Positions 28,474 through 40,089 of a DNA stretch of 64,000 nt are shown in pieces; positions within the stretch are counted from its first letter, which is position 1, and every line of letters begins with the position of its first letter. The notes beneath the pieces were generated by a model. It did not search any database. It saw nothing but the letters and a program-made list of their open reading frames with translations, and was not told the origin of the DNA. The stretch lies in contig WBZZ01001156.1 of the NCBI GenBank assembly GCA_019918135.1, positions 196,942 to 260,941 on the forward strand, in the 5' to 3' direction. This stretch comes from Paulinella micropora (taxonomy: Eukaryota; Cercozoa; Imbricatea; Euglyphida; Paulinellidae). The position numbers and the translations under genes are program-made.

Positions 28474-29949
28474 ATGCCTGTCCAATACGGAGGAGAATTA
28501 GTCCATCAGACTTAGGAACTACTCACTGGTAAGTATGAATTAAGCAAACTTACCACCCGTGAAGGCTCGCAACCTGTCGCGCTTACTACTGCTGGTGGTA
28601 TGGAAAACACATTTGAAATTCCTACTCGTCCTTTGAACCTTGCGAGGAGTGTGTTGCGATTTACTTACACTCCGTCTGGTGCGGGTGGTGCGGGTCGCTA
28701 CAATCGTATCTATATGGATTGTCTGTCTATGATTAAAACTATTGAATTGCGAAGCCGAAGCGGGCAGTATCTGTGTAATCTTCAACATGTGGGAACTACA
28801 CTAAGGTGATATGGAAACCAGAAATGAAGTATGAAAAATTATGGCACTTGAAAATCATGGTGCTGGTGTGGCTAGCGGTGCTATGCTTCAAAAGTGTAAT
28901 GCAGGAAAAGTTGAAATTGGAAGTGTAGCGGAAAGGCGGGCGATTACTACTGGTGGGACTTATGATGCTGTTAGGGATGCTATTCAAACATACTACAAAG
29001 TGCCTCTTGTTAATGCCCGTCGCCACGATGATACCGCTCTCGCAGATAGCACTGCTGGAAATTATAGTTTGGTAAATGTTCCTTTTGAGGAGGCTAAGTA
29101 TTTTGAAGGTGGGGGTAATAATACTGCCACCCCTGTTATTAATGTTAAGTTTCCTTTGGGTATGCTGTTTGGCACTATTTTTGAACTGGGTAAGACTATC
29201 GGGTTTAATGAAATTTTGGATATGCGGATTGTGTGGGCTGAAACCAACCGCTCTTCATTCTATGGTACTGATGCGAGTTCTATTTCAACTGGTGCTACCG
29301 CTACGACCTCTGGTGCTATCGTCTCCTAAATATATTCCTTGCTGTTGAGACTGACCCGAATGTTATCCTCGGTGTCCAGCAAAAGATTGCGGGTGAAGGC
29401 TTTCCATTTAAGATTGAGTATCCTATCGCTTGGAAGCAGAGCCTCTCAACACAAAGTCAAAATTATGTTATTAAGATGAATCGCTCGCAGGGTGAAAGAA
29501 TTCGTCGTATTTATACTTCAGCCTTTCTTTTCACTGAGAGTGCTAATACTTCTTTTGATAATGACAACAGGGCAGATGCTAAAATTATTAGTTATTATAC
29601 AACACTTGATGGGACACGCCTTCAACAATTTGACATTGACACATCTGAGAATGAAGACTATATGATTTTGAAGGATAAGTTGAAGGGAAGTGCTATCCTA
29701 AACAGCGACGTCTATCACTACAACTGGTTCCACGTAGATACTTGGGACAAGAACCGCCCGCTGTGCGATAAGGACACCGACGGCTATGAGGTGAGCGGTT
29801 TGAGCCTAGACACTGAACGACGATATGAATTCGTTTCAAATACGAGTGCTAATGCGAGTGGTAATGGCATAACTAATCTCAACCATTACACATTCGCCAT
29901 TCTTCAACGAAGTGTACTTGTTAAGGGAGTTGAAATTTTGATGTCTTAA
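28474..29949 (+). pseudogene. Major capsid protein, multiply broken (copy 2)
   Basis: This corresponds to 5449-6925. It shares both frameshifts with copy 1. In addition it has a private amber stop at codon 14 (28513-28515, AAG in copy 1 becomes TAG) and a private one-base deletion near 28793. Sub-frames remain at 28600-28809, 28841-29329 and 29476-29949. This copy therefore cannot give a full capsid protein as written. Confidence 0.65.
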
Positions 29950-30009
29950 CCTAGTGATGCGATAATTAATTTTGATAGTTAATTTATTTTTTTAATACAA
30001 TATAGGAAT

Positions 30010-31244
30010 ATGACCCAGAGAAACTTAATCGCAGAAAATCCTGAAGGCGAATTTATAAATGTCAGCGTTGGATATGATGGTAATATTGAAACAAATAATT
30101 CAAAAACCGCTTTTGGCGAAGCAGTAGTAGGTCAATTAACACCAGTATTACAAGAAATCTTTCCATATACCATTAATACTAGGATATGGACAAAAACAGA
30201 AACAAAGTCGTCTGTGTCATTTTTGAATAATATGGCTGAATTGAAAACAACTGCTGATGCTACGGCAGATGCTAGACTGGTAAGCAAAAGGAGAATAAAA
30301 TATTGAACTGGAATGGGTGTCCTAGCCCGATTTACTGCTCTATGGACAACGGATGATACAAAAGATTACTATTCATTTATTGGAATAGGAAATGATCTCG
30401 TTGATGGATTTTATTTTTACAAAAATCAAGCAGGAATGAATATTGCACATTGTGCGGAGGTGCTTTAGATTATATTGACCAAGAAGACTGGGACGACCCT
30501 TGCGATGGACATTATGCTATGCCTTTATTAAATTGGGACAAAGGAAATGTATTTCAAGTTCAATTTCAGTATCTTGGGTTTGGTGCTATTAAGTTTTATA
30601 TTGAAAATCCCATAACAGGATTATTTCAATTAGTTCATATGATTGAGTATGCGAATGCTAATAATGGTGTAAGCCTGCGAAATACAACATTACCTTTTAC
30701 GGCAGTAATGAGAAATGATGCAAAGACTGGAATACAATAACTTAAAACAGTGAGTGCCAGTTTATTCATTGAAGGAACGAATACTATTAATACCAGCATA
30801 ACAAACGAAGTGGAAGGAAGTAAAGTAGCAAACACCACTGAAAGTCCTATTATTAGTATAAGAAACAAAGCAACATTTGATGCTGGCGGTGCTAATTTAG
30901 CAAATTATTCAAATGTTTATCCCACTTTGATAAGTATTACAAATGAAGATACTAAGTCGAATATTGTCAGAATGGTATTAAATGGAACACTAACTGGAGC
31001 AGGTTTTGCAGATGTTGATTCTAAGTATTCAATTGTAGATACTGACACAAAGGCGAGTGCCATCGCAAACGGAACAACAATTTTTAAACTATATGTTAAT
31101 TCTCAATCAACTCAACAAATCAATCTTAGAAGTTATGATATATACCTATCGCCGAGTGATGTATTAACTTTTACGCAGAAGTCTGTCTCTGCTGGTGGAG
31201 GAGGAAATGTCAATATTATCGCTAACTTCATAGAGGATCAATAA
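30010..31244 (+). pseudogene. Fibre/receptor-like virion surface protein, broken (copy 2)
   Basis: Partner of 6983-8220, with the same TGA (30304-30306), frameshift (near 30460) and TAA (30738-30740). The start differs slightly (MTQRN instead of MTHQRN), from a 3-base change. The diagnostic YLGFGAIKFYIENP and IEYANANNG segments are unchanged. The last part (30750-31244) is a beta-rich, Thr/Asn-rich domain. Confidence 0.6.
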
Positions 31245-31273
31245 AGCAAAAAAAAATATTACATCGTAAAAAC

Positions 31274-31320
31274 GATATTTTAGAAATAGACGAAAGTCGC
31301 AGACGAAAGTCTAAAATATC
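31274..31320. terminator. Hairpin between convergent genes (copy 2)
   Basis: Stem GATATTTTAGA/TCTAAAATATC, identical to the copy 1 hairpin, between the plus-strand surface gene and the minus-strand ExoX-like gene. Confidence 0.45.
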
Positions 31321-31322
31321 AA

Positions 31323-31789
31323 TCAGAGATATTTTTTTACCGCATCTTTATTATTAAAATAAGGTTGTTGAATTAAATATTCAAGGTATGGTTTATCAAT
31401 CTTAGCAACATCTTCAATTTTCATTTTTTTATACTTACCATATTGAAGAAAAATATCGGTTTCATTTGTGCTATCTCTTCGCCTACATTAGCCTTTATTT
31501 CTGTAATTCCAGTCTCTCTCACAACAAGATCTGTTTCCTTAAAAGGAGTGCTTTGTTCCTCCATCATTTTTTCTAATGTGGCAAATGTTGATTTATCTTG
31601 AAAATCAACATTGGACGGAATAACTACTTTATTAAAGTCTTTCACATTGTCATCACGTGGTTTATATTGCTCATAGAAAGATACAATGTCAGGCTTAGTC
31701 CATTTAATTGTCGGCTTTTTTATTTCGCCGTCAAGGCTCCATTTTTCAATTTCATTCAAGTAGTCCTGTTTGGTGTTTAGGTCGGTCAT
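31323..31789 (-). pseudogene. ExoX C-terminal-like protein A, frameshifted (copy 2)
   Basis: ATG at 31789. The ORF stops early at 31421 after a shift at the T-run near 31450. The following frame encodes the GKYKKMKIEDVAKIDKPYLE module and ends VKKYL at 31323, like its paralogue's VKKYLQ end. Copy 2 has one more T near the 3' end than copy 1, so only copy 2 keeps that ending. Confidence 0.5.
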
Positions 31790-31817
31790 TGATATATGTA
31801 TAGTAAAATTTTATTTT

Positions 31818-32108
31818 TTATTGTAAATATTTTTTTACTTCACTTTTAATGTCTGTAAATTTCTCAAACCACGGCTGTTTCATAACCCATTCTAGATATG
31901 GTTTGTCAATAACCGCTACATCTTGAATTTTCTTACCTTTATACTTACCGAATGGAAAAACATCGGTTGGCTTGCCTGCCCGTGCATTTTCAATCATTTG
32001 GATTTCGTCAGTAATTATCTTTTTAACATCGGTAAGAGAAAATGTTTCTTTTTTATTTTCAATAGAGAGTTTCTCAAACTTCTCACATAGTCTGGTGAGG
32101 GTGGTCAT
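31818..32108 (-). CDS. ExoX C-terminal-like small protein B (copy 2)
   Basis: An intact 96-residue protein identical to 8778-9068, with the GKYKGKK...DKPYLEW module at residues about 52-75. It lies 28 bases upstream of the frameshifted paralogue on the same strand, consistent with a tandem duplication. Confidence 0.55.
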   Translation of the reverse strand: MTTLTRLCEKFEKLSIENKKETFSLTDVKKIITDEIQMIENARAGKPTDVFPFGKYKGKKIQDVAVIDKPYLEWVMKQPWFEKFTDIKSEVKKYLQ

Positions 32109-32237
32109 TGGTCTATATAGACTGGTAAAAAAAATTTATTGAAAAAAATTAATTAACTATTTATCAACTACACTTTCATTCGCTTCGCTCATACTCGTAA
32201 TCTCAAAATTGTTTGAGATAGTGTCAAATATCTATCC

Positions 32238-35200
32238 TTAATATCCAAACGGCCGTGTTTCAATCGCATTCTCTACAATACCGATAACTTCTCTTTTCGT
32301 ATATGTAAAACTAAATATCTTTTCTAAGTATTCGCTTGTTATTTTTTTCTTTTGTTTGTCTCGCGTTATCTTGTTGTTTCTATTATAACTACTTTTCCAG
32401 ACTTCTCAATTCGCTTAGCGATCCTTAATTCTTCCTCAGTCTCTAACAAGTCAGCCAGTTCATTTTTACCCTTCTCAAATAAATCTGTGTTTTTAATACC
32501 AAGCCCGCAACTGATTACACTTAACATATTAGGTAAGTTTAAGGCATTCTTCGGCTCATAATTCATACTAAATCCTTTTACTTTCATACAGGCTTTGCCG
32601 TTATCTAATAAGTATCCGTAGCACTTTGCCCCGCCTCCAACGAAGGTCTTTATCTTGGCTCCCTTTAATTCATCTGTCCAGTCCCCGAGTAGTTTGCCCG
32701 TCTTTACATCATCTTCGCCTTTCGTCAGGTCTGTGGTATATATTACACTATCCGTATCGTGGTATAGAATTCTCCTGCCTAGTCTGTCCATCATCTCATA
32801 AAGTCTCATTCTCGCGTGGCAGGTAGTAAATAGAGCAACTACAATATTTGTCTTAATCGGGTCGCTGACCGCATCCTGTTTTAAATCATAACTGGCCTCT
32901 ATTATTTCGTCGTTGATTATGTTAATATTTATGTTATCCACTGATTTATCGTTCATTAGTTTGTATAGGGTTTCCTTATCCCTTATCATTTTGTTTTGTT
33001 TTTTGTTCTGCTTCTCTCCAAACTTACCCCACAAGGAGTTCAAGCACAACTTAGCCACCGCACGGCGACCTGAGTTTTCTTCTATTTTGTTTTCATCCAT
33101 CTTAACACCCATTTTGATTTCCATACTGCTTATGTAGTTTTGTTTCTCCTCGGCCGTATTGCATCCTGCTGGATATCCGCTTGATTCCTGCTTAACCTTC
33201 AAGAATGTTTTTATGTGTTCCTTGAATAGGCTACTGCTCTGTTCTTTCCAGTGCCATACTTCATATACTTTCATTAACTTATACCCTTTATCTAAGGCCT
33301 TGTAAATTTCTGGAGTTGCCCAAGTTCCTGTTATTGCCCGCTCATTGTCGGTGTGCTTGCATTCGCCGTGGTGCTCAGTCATCCCGCACTTATCGCATAA
33401 GTAATACATCATCTTGCCTCTGTCCGCTTTTGGTAAGACTGGGTGTAGTAATCCTCTCGGCGGTAGCATCTTAACCTTAGCCACTCCGAAATATTCCTTT
33501 TTTATTATTTTGTTTCGCATATCTTTTCGTTCCACAGCATCATTTGGTCTGATGATTTCGTGGTGCCCGCTAGGGTAAAGGTCATAGTACATAACGGTCG
33601 GATAGAGTGAGCATATGTCAATGTATTTCGCGTATTCGTCGCTGTGTCGTGATTTCCAATACAATGTTAGAGCATTCGTTCTACCTCCAAACATTGCTTG
33701 TCGTGGGTTTAATCCTTCTTGTTCCATAATTCGTTCGTTGGTATCCTCGGCCAGTCTTTCACTGGTTTTCATCAGGCTCCAATCACATTCCCAGACACTT
33801 ATTACTTTTACCTGTTGTCTCAGTTGTTTTTCTCTTCTCATTGTTTCCTTGTATAGTTCGCCCATAGTCTTATTTTTCTTGGCATTCATTGCATTGCCGT
33901 TCCAACACTTCTGACAGCCGTGCCAATGACACCCGTAAAACTCATAAGCGATTTTGTTTTTCTCGTCCCAGCCATCCACATATATTTTTGATTGCCCGAG
34001 TTGAAACATTTTTTCACCTCCGTTGAAGGCATGCTTAATGTCTGTTTTGTCTAGTCTGCTTCTGTAGGCTAACCATTCAACACAAGCCCTTGAAGCCATC
34101 CTGTTTTGTTTTTCCGCTTTCAATACCGCAATTGAATTAACAGGCATAAACTTAGCACGATACAGAGCCATAACACAACTCGCAATAGTTGTATATTGAA
34201 ACGGGTCAATACCGAATTCAAGAAACTGCTTTCTAAAATCTATACAACCCTTTCTAAGTATATCAACATCGCTATGACAATACTCAGCGATTTCCTTCGC
34301 CATATCAAAGTGGTTGTGATTATTAACCTGTTGTTCATACCATTCTAAAAACTCCTTTCTCTTATCTCCTCGCATAGTGTCGTAGCCGTAATGTTTCTTG
34401 TGTGGCATAACCCCAACATAGTTTTTGTTCTTGTCTGTGTTGAAGAAGTGCGGGAAGAAACCTTTCTTAAGTTCTGTTAGTCCGAATGTCTTTGGAAAGT
34501 CAGACAATGGCATCGTAAGGAAACTCAAATTATCAATGAAGCGGTATTTCTTATGTGTCATCATCATTATCTTACCGCCTTGGTAAATGACAAATGGTGT
34601 CTGTTTGTTATCTACAAGCCACTTAAGAATAAACTGACAATCATAACCGCGAGCATTGTGTGCGATAAAGGTAAATCCGCTGTGCTTAGTGTCAAAAGAC
34701 CAATTACAAAAGTCTTGAATGTTCTTATGTATAATAGGCGGTTCCTTAGCATCATAATACTGGCTTTCAGCATAATTTACAATGTGTTCGCCTGTGTCCT
34801 GTGTCGCTTCAAAGTCAAAGAATATGTATTGCTCTGACGGCGGTAGGATTTCTTTTTTAGCTTTTTCACATTGGTGTTCAAGCGGTTTCACTAGTTTGCA
34901 ATTTCTGCATTTCGCATATCCGCATTTGTGTTCATCTTTCTTCCTGTAATTCAGCCCGCACGATTTACATTTCGCTTTAACATCGCAGTTTGTTGTCCTG
35001 TGATTATTAAAGCATTCAGTGTTTGGAAACTTTCTATTACACTTCTCACATTCTTTCCACTGGCTCTTGTCGTTTATTCCCTTACATCCCTTGGTTTCGC
35101 AGATACTACATTTGGCGTCGCAGGCATGTCTTTCCATATACCCTCTTAGACACAACTCGCAGAAATTCTTTTTTCCTAGCATAGACTTCATGTTAGTTAT

Positions 35201-36234
35201 GGCATCGTAATGTCCTTCAGTCTTTAGAATGTAAAGGTTAGTCAGCCGTTCGCCGTTCGCATCAAGTAGTTCTGTTTTATAAATGATTTTGTCAGGGAAT
35301 TCAACAATAACCAGATTGTATTTAATGTGATTAGCGAATGTATTAATTTCTTGTATCCCACACACATCCTTAATAACTTTCGCTTCATCGTGTAAAGACT
35401 CAGCCATTTCCTGCTGTACCTTCTCCCCATTAATATTGTTTTGTATTTTTGATGTTTTTCAATTTTTGCTTTGACTACAACGATTGCTCGTGCTAGGCAT
35501 AAGTTATCGCTATTAGTAATACAGATTACTCCTTTCTTTCTATATACATCCAGTTTGTTCAAAACCTGTAGCCTTGCCCCGCCCGTAGGCATTTTAACAG
35601 ACTTTAATACAAACTTTAATTTATCAAAGTTGGTGCCACTTTCATCTATATAAAGACTTTCATTGCTTTGAAATATTGACGACAATCTTTCTACAACTTT
35701 TTCAACCGAGATTTCATTGACATAATGTGGGCCTGTAGATACTTTGCCATAATAATCTACAAACTCAATACCTACATCAACCTTATCTCTTTGCCCCTGT
35801 CGTTTTAAAAAGTCGTTCAATATGATTTCAATAAATCTTATTACATCTCGCATAGTGAAAGACCGAAAGTTTCCATTCAACACAACCCTGTAAATACTTT
35901 CGTTTATTCCAAGTTTGTGCTCCTTTCTGTCGTCTCGCTTGATTTCGTAATTGCCATATCGCATCAAGTCTCTGACATTTTCCTTGATTTCTTTTTTCTC
36001 TTCAATCGTAGGTAAAGGTGGCGCTATTGGTATAGCATGGTGTTCGAAATACACCGCACCTCTTACTTGGTTCAAGTAGTTTTGGGCAGTCAGTGTATCA
36101 ATTTTATACCCCCTTACCTTCGGTTTGATATATAGCACATCCCGACCCCTGACAGACTTGATTTCGTAATTTATCTTATATTCCCTTAATCTATCCAACC
36201 TGTAGACCTTGCCGTTATACGTGTGTGTCTCCAT
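32238..36234 (-). pseudogene. Protein-primed family B DNA polymerase, frameshifted twice (copy 2)
   Basis: The same arrangement and same two frameshifts as 9198-13191: N-terminal region 36234 to about 35455, main polymerase frame 35407-32366, and a tail to 32238. Motifs are identical, including DFEAT, SLYPTVMYYD and YHDTDSV. Over the 1013-codon main frame I count four amino-acid differences from copy 1 (I/K, A/S, R/W and T/I), none in a catalytic motif. Whether one long protein or two are made depends on whether the shifts are real. Confidence 0.8.
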
Positions 36235-36376
36235 GTTTGATAAATATATCTAAGGAAATATAATTTTATAAAATTAAAATAATTTCTCCTTCTCAAATGT
36301 GGGGTGTGTCCTGTGTCCCTGTGTGCCTCTATATAGTGTTGTGTCCTTGTCTTTAACATAAAATTCGCCCATACCC

Positions 36377-36403
36377 CCGTCGGAATTGAAATCATTCCGA
36401 CGG
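36377..36403. terminator. 10-bp stem hairpin upstream of polymerase gene (copy 2)
   Basis: CCGTCGGAAT/ATTCCGACGG, identical to 13334-13360. It follows the stop of the terminal zinc gene by 17 bases, in keeping with a 3'-end signal. Confidence 0.4.
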
Positions 36404-36419
36404 CGAAATTGTTGTACGG

Positions 36420-36940
36420 CTATGCTATGCTAGCAAAACCCATAAATCCTATTAATCTTTTGTCTTTCCAAGTCTGATTGTACTTGCTATATCCTGAACC
36501 GCAATGACAATTATTTTCCATATAACCACACATACTACATCTTTCGTCTTCTTCTTTCTTAACTTGTTCAATCTTAGATTTTAACAACTCTACGTTTTCT
36601 TTATGTTTATTAGATTTCTTATCTTACATTTACTTCCATTTGTAATCTCTGCTCCACATTCACAAATATAACTTTTGATTATCCATTTCTTAATTTTTTC
36701 ATTTTTAATTGCTTTTCTTTCACTGTCGTAGTTTATTTTCCATTCTTCATATTTAGGTATTACAAATTCTTTATGATATTTATTTGCTTCTTCCAATGCT
36801 TGCTCTTTTGATTTGCCTTTTCCTATGCAGAAACTCTTACACATAACTTTTCCTCCTTCTCTCCATTGAACTTTCACCATAGGTCTTTTTTCATTATTCT
36901 TAACCATTACACAACCTTTTGAAATCCTGAATGTTGTCAT
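36420..36940 (-). pseudogene. Right terminal AP2-like/zinc gene, frameshifted
   Basis: From the ATG at 36940 the frame has VKVQWREGGKVMCKSFCIGK and KEQALEEANKYHKEFV, the same AP2-like pattern as the left terminal gene. A CECG zinc motif follows. A one-base shift near 36620 leads into a Lys/Glu helix and a second Cys cluster (CSMCGYMENNCHCGSGYS) ending at 36420. It points inwards, as a mirror image of 16937-17482. Sequence identity to the left gene is only moderate, so this is an old duplication, not part of the TIR. Confidence 0.55.
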
Positions 36941-36989
36941 CCTATATATGTGTCTTTATAATTATTTAAATAGAAATTAACTTTGAAGA

Positions 36990-37342
36990 CTAAGGCTAAT
37001 TTGCTTACAATTGCTTTCTGTATTGTTTGTTTGCGAAATGAAGAGGAGAGCCGTTTCTATTGCCTTTTTGCTGGAAACAGAAAAACAAAAAAACGTTTTT
37101 TTGATTTTTTGGTTTTTTATTATTTTGCTTAATTTCTTTAATTATCGTGATGTCTTGAAGATGTCTTGAAGAATGTCTTGAAATAATAAACTATGAATAG
37201 GAAGAGAGATTTTTGATGAAATTGTGAATGAGTGATTTTTTTGTGAAAAATACTACTTTCAATAGGAAGGCCGTTGGAGCCGTTTTGATTTCAACGGAGG
37301 TATGTATTGAACACCTGTGCCCAAGTGGCACCCTATACTACT
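36990..37342. repeat. Right terminal inverted repeat, about 353 bp
   Basis: Complement of 16525-16877, ending ...CCCTATACTACT at 37342. Confidence 0.9.
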
Positions 37343-37348
37343 CCCACC
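37343..37348. repeat. Target site duplication, right copy (CCCACC)
   Basis: Direct repeat of 16519-16524. Removing one copy and the element rejoins the copia frame. Confidence 0.9.
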
Positions 37349-38300
37349 TTCGACACCGGCTTTGCCCGCTGACTCTGCGACTTCGAAGCGACGCACGAAG
37401 AAGAAGGATTCGAAACGCAAGTGATGATCTGCTTGAATATGTTGCCACGTACCGGACTATTGACTCCTTGCTCGTTTGGAGGGTGACTTCGTTCTTCGCA
37501 CCGGGGGGGGGGGGGACCTGAGTATTTCAATAGTCATAGTGTTACTAAGGAATAATAATTTACAAACTGTTTTGATCACGGCGAATATTATCCACCTATT
37601 GGCTTTCACTTTGTGTGACTGAACTGCAATCATGTACTTTCATGATCGCCCTCATACTGCTATGCATCATATGTATCTTTGTCATACTTATCATGTAATG
37701 CGGCCCTCGACCTCATATCGTTGCTTTAATCAATGGCATTTGTTGTCATTTATTGAATATACGGATATAGAGTCCGGGGGAGGCATTATACCACTAGATG
37801 GCATAATAGATAGATATAGGAATAGGACTCAATATCATTAAACGTTTTAATTATTAGATATTAGTTTGTCGGACACGTGATCATAATTATTTACAACGGA
37901 CTAAGTAATGCCGATTTTACTTGTCTGGATTGCTTATAGTAACGGATCATAACGATACCGCATATTGCGGACAATATCAGGACTTTTCTCCTGACTTGCA
38001 TTTTATAAGCTCTTGCGATATCATACTTGCTTATATGCACCACTCAGTACACTCACCTCTATTGCTGTGATATTTGGTTGTGCACTGGTAACATAAATAT
38101 ACTGACAGGCATATTTCGGTGATTGTATTATTCCATGATCTCATTGCTATCGATCTAGATATATAAATTGGTACGGCTTATCATAGTTACATTGACTGCT
38201 CTATTCCGGCTTCATATGTGATACTGTTTCATTATTGCATTTAACACAATTCTATACACCAAGTTGTATACGAGACAAGTTGTTTATTGTAAAGACTGAG
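37349..38300. other. Copia 3' remainder and AT-rich non-coding sequence
   Basis: The first 170 bases continue the copia pol frame (to about 37521), ending in a 12-G run (about 37503-37514). The rest is AT-rich with no convincing frame. A purine tract (GGGGGAGG, about 37777) could be a polypurine primer before a 3' LTR, but no second LTR exists in the window for comparison. Confidence 0.35.
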
Positions 38301-38479
38301 ATACGGAATTCAGTTTTCAGTGTCATTAAAGTAAATACTACTTACTTCGTAAGTGTCTGTCCGATTGTCTGTTAGCACAGACATACAACTACAAGTGATC
38401 AAGTCCGGATGTCTGATCTTGGGGGCCCGTTGCAACAACCAAGACATTTCAAACACAAACACAAACACAATGCAAACAA

Positions 38480-38801
38480 GACAAAAACAAGCACAAGTGA
38501 AAAGAGAAGAAGGCTGACTGGTTGGTGCTTTGTCTTGCAACGACTCATCCCAGGTCACATCCTGTGGCAGTTTGGCCTTGTTGCCCGCATGCAAACACTT
38601 GACCTCTGCAAGGGAAACGCGTTCTGCCTGTTGCTTGTTTGGATCAAACACACTCACTTGCCACATTCTGCCTGTTGGAGTACTAGTAGAACCAAACTTG
38701 CTGACCAAACCGAGGCTTGAGCCTCCAATCTTGGTGTCAGTCTCAACCAAAGGACTGTTCGAGACAAACAGCTCAAGCTTCTCACTTACCCACCAGTGCA
38801 A
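38480..38801 (-). CDS. Possible host exon, unknown protein
   Basis: The minus frame has even, protein-like composition (LELFVSNSPLVETDTKIGGS, TPTGRMWQVSVFDPNKQQAE, KLPQDVTWDESLQDKAPTS) until about 38480. After that it turns hydrophobic and low-complexity, as expected past a splice site. No family recognised. Confidence 0.3.
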
Positions 38802-39456
38802 ATGTTCAAAGCCTTGTTGATGCTCTTGTCAGACATCAGCTCAAAGTGACTTTGGAGAGTGTGGACAACACAGCAACGAAGCAAAACTGTCCAAAAAGAC
38901 TTTTTTGCTCAATCAAAAACAAAAACGATTGGCCTGAAGCAAAACCCCTGTTTTTTTTTTCGAAATCATAACGAGGGGCCAGCCGATTCCATAAAAACAA
39001 AATGTCTGGGAAAGGGCCAATTGGTCAGTTCCAGATAATCGAACTTGAAAACGAACTGTCCAAAGTGGTTTTGGGCAGTGGTGGCACCAGAAAAATGTTT
39101 GGGTTCCGACCGTTTCTGGTACCTTTCCTCAAAAAAGGTACCTTTCCTCACTGAGGAGCCACTTTGAAGCGATGGCGAAAGAGCTTCAAACCCTTCCTCG
39201 TCGACCAGACTGCATGGTGATCTGCCAAACTGACCTGAAACTTCGTAAAAGTTTTACAAGTACACTGCCCAACCTTGCTTTCCACAGGCATGAAAAAAAA
39301 ATGTTTGTCTAGGTGATTTTCTTGGTTTCGGATTCAAAGCATGGTTAAAAATCTTTGCTCCAGACCGACTTCATCGATTCTGGTCCAAAATGACAACTGT
39401 AAAAAATCAAGATGGGAGTTTTCGTAAGTTGAACAGCTTTCAGACCAGAACTTTGA

Positions 39457-39657
39457 TTGGCGAAGGCAAAGAAGGTTTTGCATATTTTTTTTTTCGTCAT
39501 GCTTCAGCATGGACGACGGTTTGTGAAATGGGAACTGGATCTTTGTTTGGAGCTGAAATATCGCGGTCTGAGTCGCGAAGGAATTCAAGTTTTGTCTGAC
39601 GCGGGGAGAGTTTTACCTTTAAGGAGTTTCGATCGGCAGCGTAGCACTCGACTTTAA
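39457..39657 (+). CDS. Possible host exon, unknown protein
   Basis: The frame reads FVKWELDLCLELKYRGLSRE then GIQVLSDAGRVLPLRSFDRQ, which looks like real coding sequence. It may be a 5' exon of the gene whose exons follow from 41.2 kb, but I cannot link them. The flanks 38.8-39.4 kb and 39.7-41.1 kb show no other convincing frame. Confidence 0.3.
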   Translation: MAKAKKVLHIFFFVMLQHGRRFVKWELDLCLELKYRGLSREGIQVLSDAGRVLPLRSFDRQRSTRL

Positions 39658-39785
39658 GAAATTGAAAAACAATTAAGGTAAAAACACGTGTTCCAACTTC
39701 AGTTTTTGCTGTTAATGATCAGAAAGCATGTTTGATCGTTCTGTCTGTCTTACTGTTTGATAAAACCGGACTCGACGATGAAGTG

Positions 39786-39845
39786 CTTTTATGCATAAAA
39801 GCACAGCATTTTGTTTTTCAAATGTGGTCCTTTTATGCATAAAAG
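39786..39845. repeat. Pair of ATGCAT palindromes
   Basis: GTGCTTTTATGCATAAAAGCAC and GTCCTTTTATGCATAAAAGGAC, 22-bp perfect palindromes centred 44 bases apart. They are of the same type as those in the introns near 14.0 and 14.8 kb. Confidence 0.75.
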
Positions 39846-40089
39846 GACAACATTGAAAAAGCCAAATGAGTTGTTTTTACATGGGAAAATTGATCACCCC
39901 TCGTCTTGCTGGGGGACGAATCGTTCATGAAGTGAATCTGAAATGGGTCGCCGTGCCACCGTGGTCGCCAACGAGTACCACTTTGGTTTTTCCCTTGCAT
40001 GTACAACTTCAGTGCATTCAAGAACCCACAGCTTTAATTACTGGTTTGCTCCGGGCTTCGCCCGGAGTTAACCGCCGTTAAAGTTCCGA

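Larger units (their letters stand above)
16525..37342. mobile_element. Polinton/Maverick copy 2, full length, 20.8 kb
   Basis: The ends are inverted repeats starting 5'-AGTAGTATAGGG and are flanked by a 6-bp direct duplication, exactly as for the Polinton class. Inside are the class-defining genes: protein-primed polymerase B, rve integrase, packaging ATPase, adenain-like protease, and major and minor capsid proteins. Fibre genes, a GIY-YIG nuclease, a VSR-like nuclease, ExoX-C-like proteins and paired terminal zinc genes complete it. Several genes carry frameshifts or stops, so it is unlikely to be autonomous as written. It is inserted in a copia pol gene. Confidence 0.95.

Noticed and set aside
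32352-35210. Plus-strand ORFs opposite the polymerase
   Set aside because: Antisense shadows. The same shadows appear at 9312-12170 because the two copies are identical there.
1473-36642. Copy 1 and copy 2 as one locus duplicated only by assembly
   Set aside because: Dozens of private differences, different flanks and different truncation points make a pure assembly duplicate unlikely, although I cannot exclude haplotype mixing.
16525-37342. Virophage or giant-virus fragment instead of Polinton
   Set aside because: rve integrase with protein-primed polymerase B, long TIRs with AG/CT ends and a 6-bp target duplication match the Polinton/Maverick class best.
37503-37514. Polypurine tract and start of a copia 3' LTR
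   Set aside because: A plain G run with no TG...CA boundary and no second LTR to compare with.
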